From Panonychus citri (taxonomy: Eukaryota; Arthropoda; Arachnida; Trombidiformes; Tetranychidae), in contig NW_026515477.1 of the NCBI RefSeq assembly GCF_014898815.1, positions 558,001 to 622,000 on the forward strand: a stretch of 64,000 nucleotides of DNA, given 5' to 3'. Below the pieces are notes generated by a model. That model searched no databases. It was not told the origin of the DNA and worked only from the letters and a program-made list of their open reading frames with translations. The position numbers were made by a program, and so were the translations under genes. Below, piece by piece: positions 11,701 through 25,611 of the stretch (position 1 is the stretch's first letter; every line of letters begins with the position of its first letter).

Positions 11701-14700
11701 TTAACCACAATCTCACTCAACCTTAACTTTAATTGTTGTGTTAATCATAATGTTTATTAACCTCACCAACAACAATCATCAACAATCAAACCTTTGTTAT
11801 TAACTCAGGCATAGATTGTTAATGATTAAAGCAAGAAACAAAATTGCAATGGTTAAGAAATGATAATAATAATTGTTACAATTAGCAAGACATTTCAATT
11901 TTAATTTCAACTGCAATTTTCCAAACGCATTTGATTAATTGCAATTCTCAGACTTAAATTGTTAACAGTTAATTGTGTACAATTGTAATTTCAATTTCAA
12001 TTTCAATCTCAATCTCTTTCAACTGTTCATTTTGTGCTCTCAATTATTTTTTACTTTACAAACAATTTACAATGAAATTCATTGCAATAAACTCATCATC
12101 TCTTGATTGTTGATTGTTGATTGTAATTAAAGAATCAGTTCTTGCTGTTATTACTCCCTCATCTCAATTATCATCATTTAGATAATTATCTTTTTTTTGG
12201 TCCATCAACATGATCCATCAAAAGACAGTCATCAAAGTAATCAACATCATCATTATCATGAAATAGATTAAGATTTCTGTTGATTACTAATGAGTGAGAA
12301 AAGGTTGGTTTTTTAATCACAATTTACAATTTCAACCTACCTTTGATTGTCCAGGTAGATGTTGTTTACAATTAAAACCAGGAAAAACAGGGATAGGAGT
12401 TTACCTGTTGAAAATGTTTGATGCTATTTACAATTTAAAAAGTTCATCTAATTTACCTGAAAGTTTCATCTTATATTATCAACAATTAGCTGATATTCAA
12501 GGTATTACTTGATTGTCCTCCTCTTCACATAATATAGCAACAATTAAGTAACAATCTAATTACTTGAAAGGATTGTCCTTCTCTTATTGATTATGATGGA
12601 CAATCAAATTGTTAAGATTTCGTCTTATAAAACCATCATTTACAATTCACATACAACTGATTAGGGTCAATCATTAGATTGAAGTTTCTACTTGAGTAAA
12701 AAAAAAAGGATTGACAAAATGTTTCCAAATCATAATAGTTACAACATTTTTCCAGCAATTAACCTTGATTTTGAGTTGAATGTGAGAAAAAGCAATTAAA
12801 GCCGTTACCAGGATTATATAATACGAAGATGATTCTCTTAATTGTGATGAAGATTCGGTTGATTGTAAGCAAAATTTCAATGATAATTAAAAGGTAAACA
12901 AATAAGAAAAATAATCAAGCGCTGGTCAAGTTTATCAATCATAAAGCAGCAACATAAAAGCCACGCCAAGAAAAAGTTAATCTCATGTTGATTACTGAAA
13001 AAAACACACCGAGCCCATGATTATGATTATGATTAAGATGATGATGATGATGTACTCAACTGTCAGCCTATTCATTTCATGTTATAATATCATCTTGATT
13101 AGTTAAATTTGTAAATGAATGTGTGATAAGTGATTATGTTGCCAATTGACCGTTTTCATGAAAATTAACTAACAACAATTAAGTAGAAAAGTTTTACATA
13201 TTAACCATTGCAGATTCATCATCATCTTCATCTGATTTATGTAAATATTAGTAACCCAAGTACCGTGTTATTAGGTCAGATTAGGAGCATCTTCACGATG
13301 AGATATTCATCATAATTATCATCTACAATTTACTCATCATCTTGTTCATCATCTTCCTCAATTCAAGTCTAGCCTTGTTTTTTACATCATCTTCATCTTC
13401 ATCTTCTCATCATCTTCATCTCTTCATTGAGATGCTTTTTTCTGTTGATCTATTTAAATGGTTTACAAGACAAAAATACTTTACTTTTGGTGATGGGAAA
13501 GTTTTTCTTGTTGTGGTACCAAAGTTTTGACCCAAGTTGAGGATTAAAAGATTAACTCTAGATTAAGATTAGATTTCATCATCATCATCAGCACATTAAA
13601 AGTATCAGCAAGCCCATTGGATAATTTATCTTTACCCTAATCTAATTTTCAATAATTGTTTCCCATTGTCAACTTTAAATTGTAATCACTTTTGTTTGAT
13701 TTGATTAAATATCGGTGACAATTTTCAATTAACTTTGTTCGTGACATTTACCAATCAATTAACCAATTTAGCTATTAGATTATCACATTGATTGACTAGC
13801 TTTAATTAGCTAATAATTGGGTAGCAGTTTAATTAATGTTTATTGTTTCAAGTTAATTGCTTCAATTAAGTTTAATGTTTCAATTACTTGTACATAATCA
13901 ATGATAAAAATCAACAGGTTGTTGTTTGTTTCAGATTTCATTGATTTGTGAATGATTTTGTTACCTGTTCAAACAAATTCATTGCCTTTTTCTCATCATC
14001 ATCTCACCCTGTCATCCTTATCATCTTATCATCTTATCATCTTCCCATTGCTCTTGTTACCCAGAAAATGTAACAAGTTTACCTTTAGATTAACAGGTAA
14101 AACTAATAAGAGAAGAATAAAAAAGTTTTCTTTTCCAGTATTCGAATTTTTTTCTTCCCATTTTTGTTGATTGTAAATACACTTAATGACGATTGTAATT
14201 GTTGTGTTCAAATTGTTAAACTTCAATTGATAACAATCAACTTAATCTTTCAATTCTTAGCAATGTTACTTTTCAATATATTACATATTGATTGTTGTGA
14301 TTTCTTTTCATCCCTATTGAAACAATTTACAAGTACAACAACAATAACAATTAAAGGTAAGGGATGAAGAGGTGGAAAGTGGGTGTTGGAGTTGATTGTG
14401 AAGATAGTAACAATTTACTAATCATGTATTGATGGTGATAATCAAATCTTTGATCATATTATAATGATAATAAGTAGTTGACGGGATTATATAACTTTCA
14501 CTTGATCAACAATCAGCTGTTATTATTTTATCAATTTTTGTTTATTAATGAGAAATTATTTCCGTCATTATCATCATTATAACAATTGTCTTGGTCATTT
14601 TCGTGATTGTTACAATAACGACAATTAAAGTTTATTGTTCATTTGATATTCATGATTGGTGATGATGTTTATCTGTTTTCTTTATTGATTGATTGGTAAT

Positions 14701-15935
14701 AATAATCAAATTAATTGTCATTAATGTTAACAAGATATGCAAATTAATTCCATCTAATATTTTATAACAATCAACATGAGATTATTACTATTATCTAATT
14801 AGTGATTTGTTATTTTGTTGATAATACTTTTATATATATATAAGTTATTATGATGATAACAAGGATTAAATTGTATCCTGATTGTTGATAAGTTAATTGT
14901 TCAATCATGAAGCAGTCTAAGAGATACACTTTTCATATTATCATAACAATTAAGGTTAATCGAGAATCAAAATATTTTGATTGTTGTTGTTGTGAAAATG
15001 TCATTGGTTTTTTTACCAAAAAAGTGGTGAAAATTTTGGGATTAACAATGAGATTTAAAGTAATACAAGAACCCGTGGGTCCCTTAATCTTTTGTTAATC
15101 CAATATCTCTGGGACTCTTATCCTTTTGTCATCATAATCATCCTTTGTATTTCTGCCCTAAGGCGATAAGAAAAAGTTTCATCTCTTCTTAACCTTTTAT
15201 CTTCTTATTTTTTTTCTTCATCTTCTCTCCTACTCATTGAAAGACTTTTTTTTTCCAAGGTACATCACCATTGTCATCCTCATCTTTTACCTGTGAAAAA
15301 AATGTCATTTCAAGAGTGTAAATATTTCATCTTCATTCATTGTTGTAATGGTTGGTCACCTTTTCTCAATCAACTGACCAAAACAATTCATATTGACACT
15401 TTAATTACTTTCATCTTCTCAAGTGAATATGTAATATGATTTTTTTAAGGAAAAAAAAACTCATTGAGATTCATTTTCATGGGTTACAAGTTCCAACTGA
15501 TTCAGTAACTTCCCATGTGAAACTTATCTGTTCAATGATTTAATTAACTATTATCATCTCCATCGTCCATTGTCTTAATCATGGTGATTCACTCAACAAT
15601 CAAGTCTATTGAGAAAAAAAAGAAAAGTATAATTTATGAATAATCAGTGTGAGTTTGATTGTTAATATTTACTATTGTTTAACTTGCTCATGTTATGGTT
15701 GGTTGTTGATTCTGAATAATAAGATTGATTGTCTAAGTTAATTAGTGGAAACTAATTTAAGGTTATTAACACCAACAAAGTGACAACAATTAACCTTCCC
15801 TGTTTATTATTATTATTATTACAATTTACTATTTTGTTCAACCTTTTCATTTATATTTCATCATCTCTTTTAATTTGTTACCTTAATTGTCCTCAACTTT
15901 AATTGTTGATATCTTTGTTGTTTCTTATTTCATAG
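8716..15935. other. Long AT-rich intergenic region upstream of the PDZ gene
   Basis: About 7 kb with no supported coding gene. It holds TC microsatellites (about 9722-9747 and 9981-10001), a GAT triplet run (about 9331-9352) and very many short ACAATTAA/CAATCAAC-type words. The reading frames present are short, unsupported by splice sites and dominated by low-complexity codons. A glycine-coding purine tract on minus near 9230-9290 is followed by a GT, but I could not link it to a gene. The end of this region probably holds 5' UTR exons of the PDZ gene, since an acceptor-like TTTCATAG ends at 15935. Confidence 0.5.
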
Positions 15936-15956
15936 GATTAATTGTTCATCAATGAA

Positions 15957-18900
15957 ATGGATTATCTAACTCAATCAATTGGTAATCTTCAAGGTGATCT
16001 GGAGATTGGTTTTCAATCACAAAAAACGATCACAATTAACAGAGAATCAAATTCAACTCCTTTACATCCTAATCTAATTAATGGTAAGTACAATCCTAAT
16101 AACTAATCAACTCAACAATCAATTGAATCAATCAAAGTTGATGCTTTCTATTTCCATACAACAATTTATATTATTACACAAATTGTTAACCTCAAATGAT
16201 CAATTGTTGATTATTTCCTGTTGATTTATTAATTTGATTTCTAACTGTTAATTTTATAATCATCATCATGTTTCAATAATGTTTCAACATTTAATCAACG
16301 TGTTCCCATCAACAATTTAACAACAATATTTTAAATTGTTGTATCATAAGAATCAGCTTGATAATTGAATGTGAATTATTATTTAATATGAAATAATAAA
16401 AAAATCAGGAAATTCAATTGTAATTAAGAGTAACAATAAACTCTGTGAGAGCGATGATCATTTTTTTATTATAATTTAAGGCTAATTTAATTGTTACCTG
16501 CTGATCACAATTAGATAATAATAATAATGTTACTCTGATTATCATTAGTTAAACAAATATCTTAATCAGGTTGACCATCATTTGTGGTCATCATCAACTT
16601 AATCATGATTCTCATTAATCAATATCTTTTCATCAACCTGGTTGGTAAACAATTAGATTGGTTTCTCACTGTGATTAACTAAATCAAATGATTAAACAAT
16701 AAATATCAAATGATAAAAGTCAAGACAATTAAGTAAATCAGTTAATTATACTTTTACTTGATTCTCAATGAATTATTAGAAATCAGTATAGAATCAGAAT
16801 GATTAACATTTCAATTGAACAATTAAACTTTTTATCTGTTTGATTAATTGTATTTAAATAGCAGGTTAAAGTTAATTTAAATAAACTTTGTTTTCTAATT
16901 ATGATTAAACTAAATTTACAATTAACTTTGTAAACATATCAAATAACCAAAGTTTAATTTAGATCAACAATTTTGATTATCTTTATAACAGATCGTAAGT
17001 TAATTATCCTGATGGATTACATTAAATTAGGTAATTTACTTGAAACATAATCAAAACAGAATTAAATTTAATCATAATAAAAAAGGGTTGATTGTTAATC
17101 AGATAGAAGGAAACAATTTAATCAGAACAATCAAGAAAAATAATCTATCTGATTATCATTATAATGATTACTATTATTATAACTTACTAATATCTAATAC
17201 TTTAATGAAGTTGATTAAATTGTTTTGATTTGATTGTTAATCATTATTAAAATATATTGATAAATGATTCAGATTAGCATTTATGTATATTTACATCTTA
17301 ATCATCATCACTATGATTAACTTGATTAACTGTCAATTTGATTGAATGTGATTGAAGATCTAATTGGTAATCGATATAATCATTTTTAATCAAGAAAATT
17401 TGATTCATATTTTGATTGTTGACTCTTTTTAAATTGTTGCTTTCCAATCAATCAAACTTGCAAACAAAGTATTCAATTTAAAGATGATTGTTGATTAAGT
17501 TGATTGTGATTTCGTTTGAGTTTTAATTTTAATTTGCAACCGATTGATTGTTTTTCAGGTGATTCTGATGCCGATTCTGGGATTGTCGCCTTAGGACCAG
17601 CAAGAATTGGCTCATCTTCATCAACTGACACCGATCCCGATGTCACTTTGGCCTGTAAATATGTCGCTAAATCATTGACATCTTCATCTTCCTCATCCTC
17701 ATCATCTTCATCATCCAATCGAGATTCAATTGCACCTCCACCCATATCAACACTTTCTTTCAATTCGGATAAAAGAAAACCAATTTTCCAACGAGTTCGA
17801 TTCGATGATCAACCGAAACCTTCGGTAACCGATTTTACTTTGCGAAAATCATTTCGAGAACTGTTCAATTCACCTACATTAATGGTCAACAATAATGACC
17901 AACGATCAAAAGAAGGAACAAAAAGATCAACAAACGATTCAACAATCAGAAATTCAAACAACAATCAACTAATTGTTTCGTCAAGCGATTCAAAGACAAC
18001 TTCATCAATATCGAATTTGAATAATCATTATTCATCTTCATCACTTTCCAAAGAAACTCATCCTCTAGCTCATCGACGATTAACTGTTCCTTCACCGTTG
18101 AACCTTAAATCGTCAACATTATCGACTACAACAATTAACAAGCCAACAACTGAACGATCATGGTCAACACTTCCTCGAAATAATAAAATTAATTCCAATG
18201 GTAAATGGACCAATACAATCAATCGAAACAGCTTGAATAATGATATAAATCGCGGGAATAATTTACAAGCACCAACAATAGTAAATGGAAACGGACGAAT
18301 TGGTGAAAAAATCGATTCCAATGGAACATTGAAAAGATCATTTTTCGATAATAAAAAACCGGATCTCATCGAGTCTCATTCAATAAGCACCAAATTAAAC
18401 TCATCGTCATTCAAATTACCCGAGTCTTCAATCAATCTATCAACATGTTCATCGTCCAATTTACCTCAAGTACAGTCAACAACAATGTCCAAAAGTCGTA
18501 GTTGTGCAACTCTAAGTAACAACAATAAAGGTCAGTTGAAGGAAAATTCAATACAAACCAATGGAAGTTCAAACAATGAGCCGAAAATTACTAAATTGTG
18601 TACAATTGATCCTTTGGAATCAACTGATTCAATGGTCTGTGCTTTTGCCTCAGTGGCAAATGTGATCGCTGATGATTGTTCATCAATCGTCAGTGCAAAG
18701 GGTTGTGTTGATAAAGCAGTTGCTGCCGCAGTGGCCGCAGTTAATTATGTTACATCATCAAATCAACAAGTTAATTTATCAACAAATTCAACTGTAACAA
18801 CAACATCATCATCATCATCATCAATCAGAAAATCATCAAATCACTCAACAAGTGTGACAACAAATGGTCATTCTAATGGTCATCCATGTAACCATGATAA

Positions 18901-21900
18901 TCGTCATCTTCACCGTGCTCATCATAATTTTTCTCATCAATTTAATAATAATGATCGCCTTGAGCGATATAATTCAAGTAATATAAAAAACGAAATAGAT
19001 TCAGATGAAATTGATGAGGAAGATGATAAGCTGGATCATCAATACGAAGCGATATTTCCTTGTGGGAAAACATCAACCTCTAATCAGGCAACTTCTAAAT
19101 TAACAGTATCATCATCATTAGGAGAAATGGTAACTCAGGTCAGCTCACAATCTAAATCATTATCATCAACATCGCTCTCAAAAAGATCCACACCAACATC
19201 ATTTTCATCGATCCCTTTGGAGATGATGCTGATTAAATCAAAGGAAAAGGTAACAATCGGTAATAATTCAGTTGAAAGGGAATTAAACCAATCATCAGTT
19301 AATTCCAATGAGAGTGAACCATCAAATAATCAACGAAGCATCTCAAGTAAAATGATCAGTAAATTGAACAACAACAACATTGCTCAAGATGAAGATGAAG
19401 ATGATGATGATGATGATAATCTTCATCCCAATCATCATCATCATCATCAACCACAATCTCATGTTAATAATTATCTCAATGGTGAAAATGTTGACCCGAT
19501 CTCAACCGGAATCCGTTACAAGTCAATTCTTAAACGTAGTTCAACAAGTTCACCAAATTGGCCTCAACAATCAATCCATTTTACTGAAGAAGAGACCGGG
19601 ACGAAAAATAGAAATGATGATGGAGATGAAGATGAAGATGGAGATAATGATAATGATGGAAAATCAGAAGAAATAACTGATTGTGATGGAGAAAAATCAA
19701 ATGAAGAAAATCCTGTTGGTGGAAATAATGAAGAGAGAAAAGTGGATGAGTATGAGGAGGATAAAGTTGTCCAGAAAAACGAAACCGAGCCAATGGCCTT
19801 ACAGATCAATGGTCCGTGTTCCGTACCAAGTTTATCATCATCTGCATCATCATCACCGAGAGTATCATCCGCATCTTTTACTGCCTCTTCCTTATCCTGC
19901 CAACCAATGAACCAACAACAACATCACCAAAGTAAAGTTTCATCTAAAAATTTAATCGCCAATTATTTACCTGCCAATGGATATTTAACTCAATCAAATA
20001 GATTGTCATTGATCAATGATCATTCAGAAGCTACTTACCTTCAACCTGATCAAATTTATCCTAATCCTTTACCATCAGCAACACAATCAATCCCAACAAT
20101 TGAATCATCAACGTCATTAAAACTTGATGGTCAATCTCAAAGATATTCAAATGATGATGATCATCACCATCAACAACAACAACAACAACAATCAACTAAT
20201 GAAGTTGAATATGCAATTATAACCAAATCATTTGAGAAGAAAAATGTTTCTAATGAATCAACTAATATTAATTTTAATCATAATCAACATCATTATCATT
20301 CATCTCAACCTAATGATAATCGTTCAACTTGCCAACAATTTACATCTCAACTCACAGGGGATAATAATAAATTGTTACAATCAACATCATTAACTGCTGG
20401 AAACGTTAATCCAATAGTAAAAATGACTCGATTTGCATTAGATGAAACCGATGGAGTTAATTACAACCGTAATAGCAATTTAGCTAAAAGCTCATCGTCA
20501 ACAGTAATTACACCTTCGGCAGCTTCAAATGGTAATAATAATAAATGGTTAACTAAGCGATTTGGTGGCCTGAGAAAAGCGATATCAAGAGCGTTCAGTA
20601 GTGATCGATTACCCAAAGAAAATGGAATCAATTTTAATGATAATCTGACTGCTAATTGCAAGGGATCATCAACATCGTCCGGACTCAGAGGAATTGAATC
20701 AACTTCAACCAGGGTTAAAAATTTGAAAATTTCACCCTCCAAATCAACACCAAATCTTAATTGTAGATCACAATTAACTGATTCTTCTTGCCAACGAAAT
20801 CATTCAAGTGAAGATTTAACTATTGATTTAAAATCGTTTGTGAAAAGTGTTAAAAATCGTATGAGTTTTAGGAGAAAAGATCAAACCAAAGGAAAAAAAG
20901 TAACAACAGACAAATTAGATAATTGTAAATCTAAATTGTCAACAATTAATCAGCAAATTGTTAAAAGCGATCACAATACTGATACTAATCAAAGGTTAGT
21001 TAAACATTGAACCATTTCAATTGAATTAATGAAAAACTTATCAATGGCTGGATAATACAATTACCCTCAAGCCAATCAAACCTTTTGATAACATTTTCTC
21101 AATTATGGTTAATCAATGAGCCATAAAAGTTAATTGTTACAATTTATTAGACTTTTTTTTTGCTACTTAAATTGAAAGTAACAATTAGTTAACAATTGAA
21201 TTTTGTGCTCATTGATTTAACTTTCAAATGTCATAGTATTTCAATTGAAATCAAACAAATCTAAAAGTGAAAACTTTTGGCTTTATATTGATTAAAATAT
21301 TAGTTTAATGATCACTAATCATTGATTTGAGTTATAATTAAATTTCATCATGACTTAATCATCATGTATTGAATTAAATTGTCAGTGATTAATATAATTT
21401 AATGACAAGATAAACTTACAACAGTTGTATTAATATGATGAAAGTTGATTACGTTGACAATAATTAATAGTAATTGTTAATTATACAAATATTTAGTTCC
21501 CATCATCATAATTATGACAATTTAATTTTTTTTTTCATTATCAATCCGATTACGATTGTAAAACTTGATGATTAAACAGTAATTGATAATTAAATCATGG
21601 AAACCTTAGCAATTAAGTAGACAATTGAAACCTTAGGGGCAAATTAATCTTAAATATCTTCAACTAATCATCATCATCATTATTATTATCCTTAATTGCT
21701 TGGGTTTAATCATAACTATCTGATTGTTAATTATTATAAAAGCAAATATTTACATTATATTGATTGTTAATTGTTCTAATTGTCTACTTTTTACAGTAAA
21801 AACAATTGGATTAGTGAATCAAATAATACCAAAGATAATCTTGTCGATGATCAAGAGATTAATCAACTTTGGGGTGAATTAATTGAATTGCGATCTGATG

Positions 21901-22249
21901 GATCACAAGTAATTGAATTAAATCGATCTCAAAATAAACCGTTCGGCTTTTTCTTGGCAAGAGGAACAGTTAATAATGTTAAAGGTAATGATAAGAATTA
22001 ATCACTCGACGACAATTAAACTAATCACTTTCCATTTGTTCATTTTTAGGTGTTTTTGTATCTCGTATGAGAGATGAGCAAACCCAAACCATATTAACTG
22101 GATTAATTGAGATTGGAGATGAAATAATTGCCATTGATGGATTAGATGTTAAAAGTTATCATAACATGGGTCAAGTTAATCAGCTGATGTCCAACAAAAA
22201 ACGAGTTGTATTAACAGTGCGACCTTATATCAATCAGCATCACGATTAG
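15957..22249 (+). CDS. Large Ser/Asn-rich scaffold-like protein with C-terminal PDZ domain, ~1316 aa
   Basis: Five coding exons: 15957-16083, 17559-20994, 21797-21984, 22050-22249, the last three joined in compatible phases (2 then 1); introns have GTAAGT/TTTTTCAG, GTTAGT/TTTTTACAG and GTAATG/TTTTTAG ends. (Counting the 5' UTR exon inferred upstream, the gene has five exons.) An in-frame TAA just before 15957 supports the start. The bulk is low-complexity Ser, Asn, His and acidic sequence, presumably disordered. Near residue 1025 is a basic patch (WLTKRFGGLRKAISRAFSSD), then Ser-rich KSTPNL- and MSFRRK-type motifs. Residues about 1205-1312 form a PDZ domain: carboxylate loop KPFGFFLARG, GVFVSRM strand, TGLIEIGDEIIAIDG and VVLTVRP. 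Its spacing resembles the Par-6 PDZ domain. A membrane-cortex scaffold is plausible by inference; I cannot name the orthologue. The end of the last exon is duplicated 3.5 kb downstream. Confidence 0.82.
16084..17558. other. Intron 1 of the PDZ gene
   Basis: AT-rich intron of about 1.5 kb, GTAAGT at the donor and TTTTTCAG at the acceptor. It contains no convincing exon or RNA gene. Confidence 0.7.
20995..21796. other. Intron of the PDZ gene before the PDZ exons
   Basis: Donor GTTAGT at 20995 and acceptor TTTTTACAG ending at 21796 remove a UTR-like AT-rich stretch and join phase-2 AG to T, making Ser. Reading through instead gives a stop at 21008-21010, so retention would produce an isoform lacking the PDZ domain. 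Confidence 0.7.
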
Positions 22250-22491
22250 TCAAAATCATCATCAATCGATATAATAATAATTCATAATTGTATCACTTTT
22301 AACACAATCAATTTATATACATAATTTAATGTTATTAGCAATCAGTCAACCTGCACTTGACCACTAATTTTGTGTAATAATTTTAATCACCATTTGAACA
22401 GCTTAATTGTTTTTCAATTCATTTTCATTTTCTGTACTCTAATATTGTAAAAAAATTAAATTCACTACAATTTATCAATTATTATTATTAC
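22138..22491 (+). repeat. 354-bp direct duplication, copy A (PDZ last exon end plus 3' flank)
   Basis: This stretch covers the last ~36 codons of the PDZ gene and about 240 bases after its stop codon. It recurs almost unchanged at 25612-25965, with only about three visible substitutions. Copy A is the parental one because it lies in the intact reading frame. Confidence 0.9.
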
Positions 22492-25400
22492 ATAGGATTG
22501 TTGCCCAATCAATTTGGATATTTTTTTATCAAAAAAAACCTCATTTTCTGTAAGGATATGAAAAGTTGTCGATGAAATAAAAATTTCATGATCTGAAAGC
22601 TTATCGTTGCTTAGAAAAAGTGACCTGAAGTTTTAACTTCGAACTCAATTTTCTCGAAAACTACTGATCAGATCAGAAAAAAATAAATATATTTGGACTC
22701 CATATTTGTAGCCCTACAAATACACAAAATTTGGTGCACATTCTCTTTGTTAAACACAATCAATTGTCTCTGAAGGTAATAAGAAGAGGAGCTGATTGAC
22801 TCGAAATTAATTTCTTATTCTCATCAACTTATTGACCACTTTTCGCAACTATTGTTTATATTTTGTTGTCTCTTATTTTCTTAATTATTTTTGATACCAA
22901 TCAACATCAATTCCATCAATCATCCCTTGAAAAAATCTCTTTAGTTAATTACTCTTACCAATTTATCTTTTTGACTATTGTTTGGCCCTCTTCTTCCTAT
23001 TCCGGTCTTAAATTTTTGTAAACCATCGCCATCTAATTGCTTGGATCTCTAGCCTTTTTCTACCAACTGAATTAATTGTTAAACCATCGATTATTCTCAA
23101 TTCTATTGAATTAACCGTGTACACAATTTATCATCACCATATCACTGTCACCACAATTTACCACCAACACCAATTTAGTTGAACAAACTAATGTTAGCTA
23201 AGTTGAAGAATTGAAATAAAAAAACAAAATTTTAGCATTTTAAACAAAGAAATCAAACCACAGATCAAATCGAGCAATTAAACGATTCTCAACTTAATTT
23301 CTTTAATCCATCACATAATTAAACCATCACCAATTGAATTTAAATTTCAATCCTGTTGTTAACAAACAAATTGCCTTCCAATTACTGCTAAATTGTGTTC
23401 ACCTCAACTGTCTGTGTTGACTTAAGTACGAATACAATTACCAATTGATTAAAATAGTATCAACGAAGAATCAAATGGTAAACCATAATCAAGAAAACGA
23501 AACATTTGAAGAACGAGTCAAAGTAGATACGAAAGTAGGAAAAAGTTTGAACAAACAATCAACGGAGAGAATAAGGAACTTGGACCAGCAGAGTTTTTAC
23601 CGCTGAACGTTCAACAAACTTATGGTGTATCAATTGACATTCATATTATTAGCAAGGGAAATGTTTTCGGTAATTTTGGTTCATCTTGTGCATCGATCTC
23701 TGTTCGTGCTCAATGACATGCGATGAAATGAGGAATCACTGTTCTTATTGAATAGCTTGTGGTCATCCAATGGCCAATAATCCTGCTTCTCTCACCATCT
23801 TTTTTACTTTGGTTATTGATATTGCATCACAACATCATTCATTTATTATGGGCCGAGGAAATGTTAATATCCGATCAATCAAACAATCAACTGGTACAGT
23901 TATCAATTTCCTTGATCCATCGGCTGTTGAAAATTCAACTATGACAACTTTACATGGTTCTCTTACCGTTCAAAAGTCAACGGTTATGATTAAAAGTCCA
24001 TGTTTCGATTCAGTTGTCCTTGCATGGCAAGAACTTTTAGGTTATCTTCCTTTGGTTCTCATCTTTGACCTGAAAGAAGGTCAACAAACTGATTACACAG
24101 TTGATGAAGGATTATGAAGTCACCATTCTGATTAAACGGAAGCCTAAACTCATGAATATGTATGACTATTCTAGGGCTGAACGAGATTCTCGTATGCTTT
24201 TTCAAGTCCGATGACAAATATTGGAGTTAGATGAAAGTGAAGTTCCTAATTGTTGTGATGATGGCTAAACCTTTCTCCTCGTTTTTATCTCATTGTACCT
24301 TTAATCTAGTAAACATGATGACAATGAAAACGAATTTGGTTCTAATCTTAATTCTTCAAATTTTTTACCAAATACTTAATGGCAAGTTAATGGGCTTCTC
24401 AATTGGCCTTCAGGTGATTACTCGAATCTCAAAAATCTCCCTGATTTTGCTGCCGTTGCTGCTTCGGCCACTAACCCTTCATCTTTAGGACCCAATGGCA
24501 ATCAAGGCTTTAGGCAATGCTTGCTTCTCAATTGACTAATTTCGCTGCTGCTAATCAAAAGCAACCACAACTTTCTACTCGATCAAATACTCCATCTTTC
24601 AATCTCGATATGTTGAAAAATAGTCCCGAAAATCGAAATGTAAAAGGCTGTATTCAATCTGGTCACAACATGATGGCCACTGCAACAACTCCAACAATGA
24701 ATCAATCATGTCTCACAAGCTCCAAGTTCGTGAAGCTAAACCAAAAGCTAGTGAACCCCGAACTCCGACCCCATCATGGACTTGGTTTGTCTAAATCAAT
24801 GCCTCACGAGATACTCAATCAAAGTCGACTTGATAGTTGCCGTGCAACTGAAAAACTGACCCCAGTTAAAGAGTCCGATGAACTTACGAGGTAAAAATCC
24901 AAACAATGGTCTTCTTGCAAATGGCTCATTGACCAATGATCTTCCATCATTCTAGGAATCGTCAAAATATCCAACTGCCAATGGAATGAAAACTTTACGT
25001 AAACAGCAAAGTTTCAATTTTCAACTTACACTGGAAGCCTGGAGGCCTTAACCCGTTTGGGCCTTGCAAAGTATATTGATTATTTTCAACGTGCTGATAT
25101 CGATTTAATACTTTCTTATATTTTAACGACACCGAAGAACTTGGTATACCTTACTTTGGACGCCGAAAACTGTCAAGTGTAATACTTGACTGTACTTTCA
25201 CCGTTCAACCATTTCGAAGCTACTCCGGGTGCAGAGAGAATACCGGAAAGTGGAGAACATCATTTGAAACGAAACAAAAAATGCGAATTATATTCTTGCT
25301 TTCACCTGAATAATCTTTTTTTTATTTGGATTGATAAAATAAACGCATACATAATATATCCACGTATTCCTACAGCATTTACTCACACACATCTGAACAC

Positions 25401-25611
25401 AAATGTAACAATCATATCATTAAAAAGACAATCAATAAACATCCACACTAACAAACTAAATACAATAGAAACAAAATACAATATGTAAATTAAGTAGCTC
25501 AGAAAACATCCACAATAATTTAAACGAAAATTCAAATCGACATTTCAATTCCTGTTGTAAACTCTTTCACTTTTCTCTCTCTCTCATCATCATCATTATT
25601 ATTATTATCCT
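22492..25611 (+). pseudogene. BicC: Decayed, apparently intronless copy of Bicaudal-C (KH/SAM RNA-binding protein)
   Basis: Bicaudal-C is an RNA-binding translational regulator with KH domains and a C-terminal SAM domain. Broken pieces occur in the correct order on plus. Around 23610-23700 is an inter-KH fragment (VQQTYGVSIDIHIISKGN). At 23770-24117 is a KH domain (SQHHSFIMGRGNVNIRS with its GXXG loop, then LLGYLPLVLIFDLKEG). After a frameshift, a strand reading IKRKPKLMNMYDYSRAERDS follows near 24130. Near 24370-24500 is a linker (NGLLNWPSGDYSNLKNLPDF). At about 25030-25165 is a SAM domain split by a frameshift (LGLAKYIDYFQRADIDLIL, then EELGIPYFGRRKLSSVIL). Several frameshifts and stops break the frame. 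No intron separates pieces that are far apart in the family, so a processed copy is likely, though no poly-A tail was found. Exact ends are unknown; about 22,500-23,450 may be former 5' UTR. Confidence 0.8.

Noticed and set aside
12294..12512. 72-codon plus frame
   Set aside because: No signal peptide, domain or supported splice sites; composition as in the flanks.
19380..19910. Met/Ile-, Phe/Ser- and His/Leu-rich frames on both strands
   Set aside because: Shadows of the acidic and Ser-rich parts of the PDZ protein.
23759..24894. Separate open frames in this stretch as independent genes
   Set aside because: They are pieces in different frames of one Bicaudal-C pseudogene.
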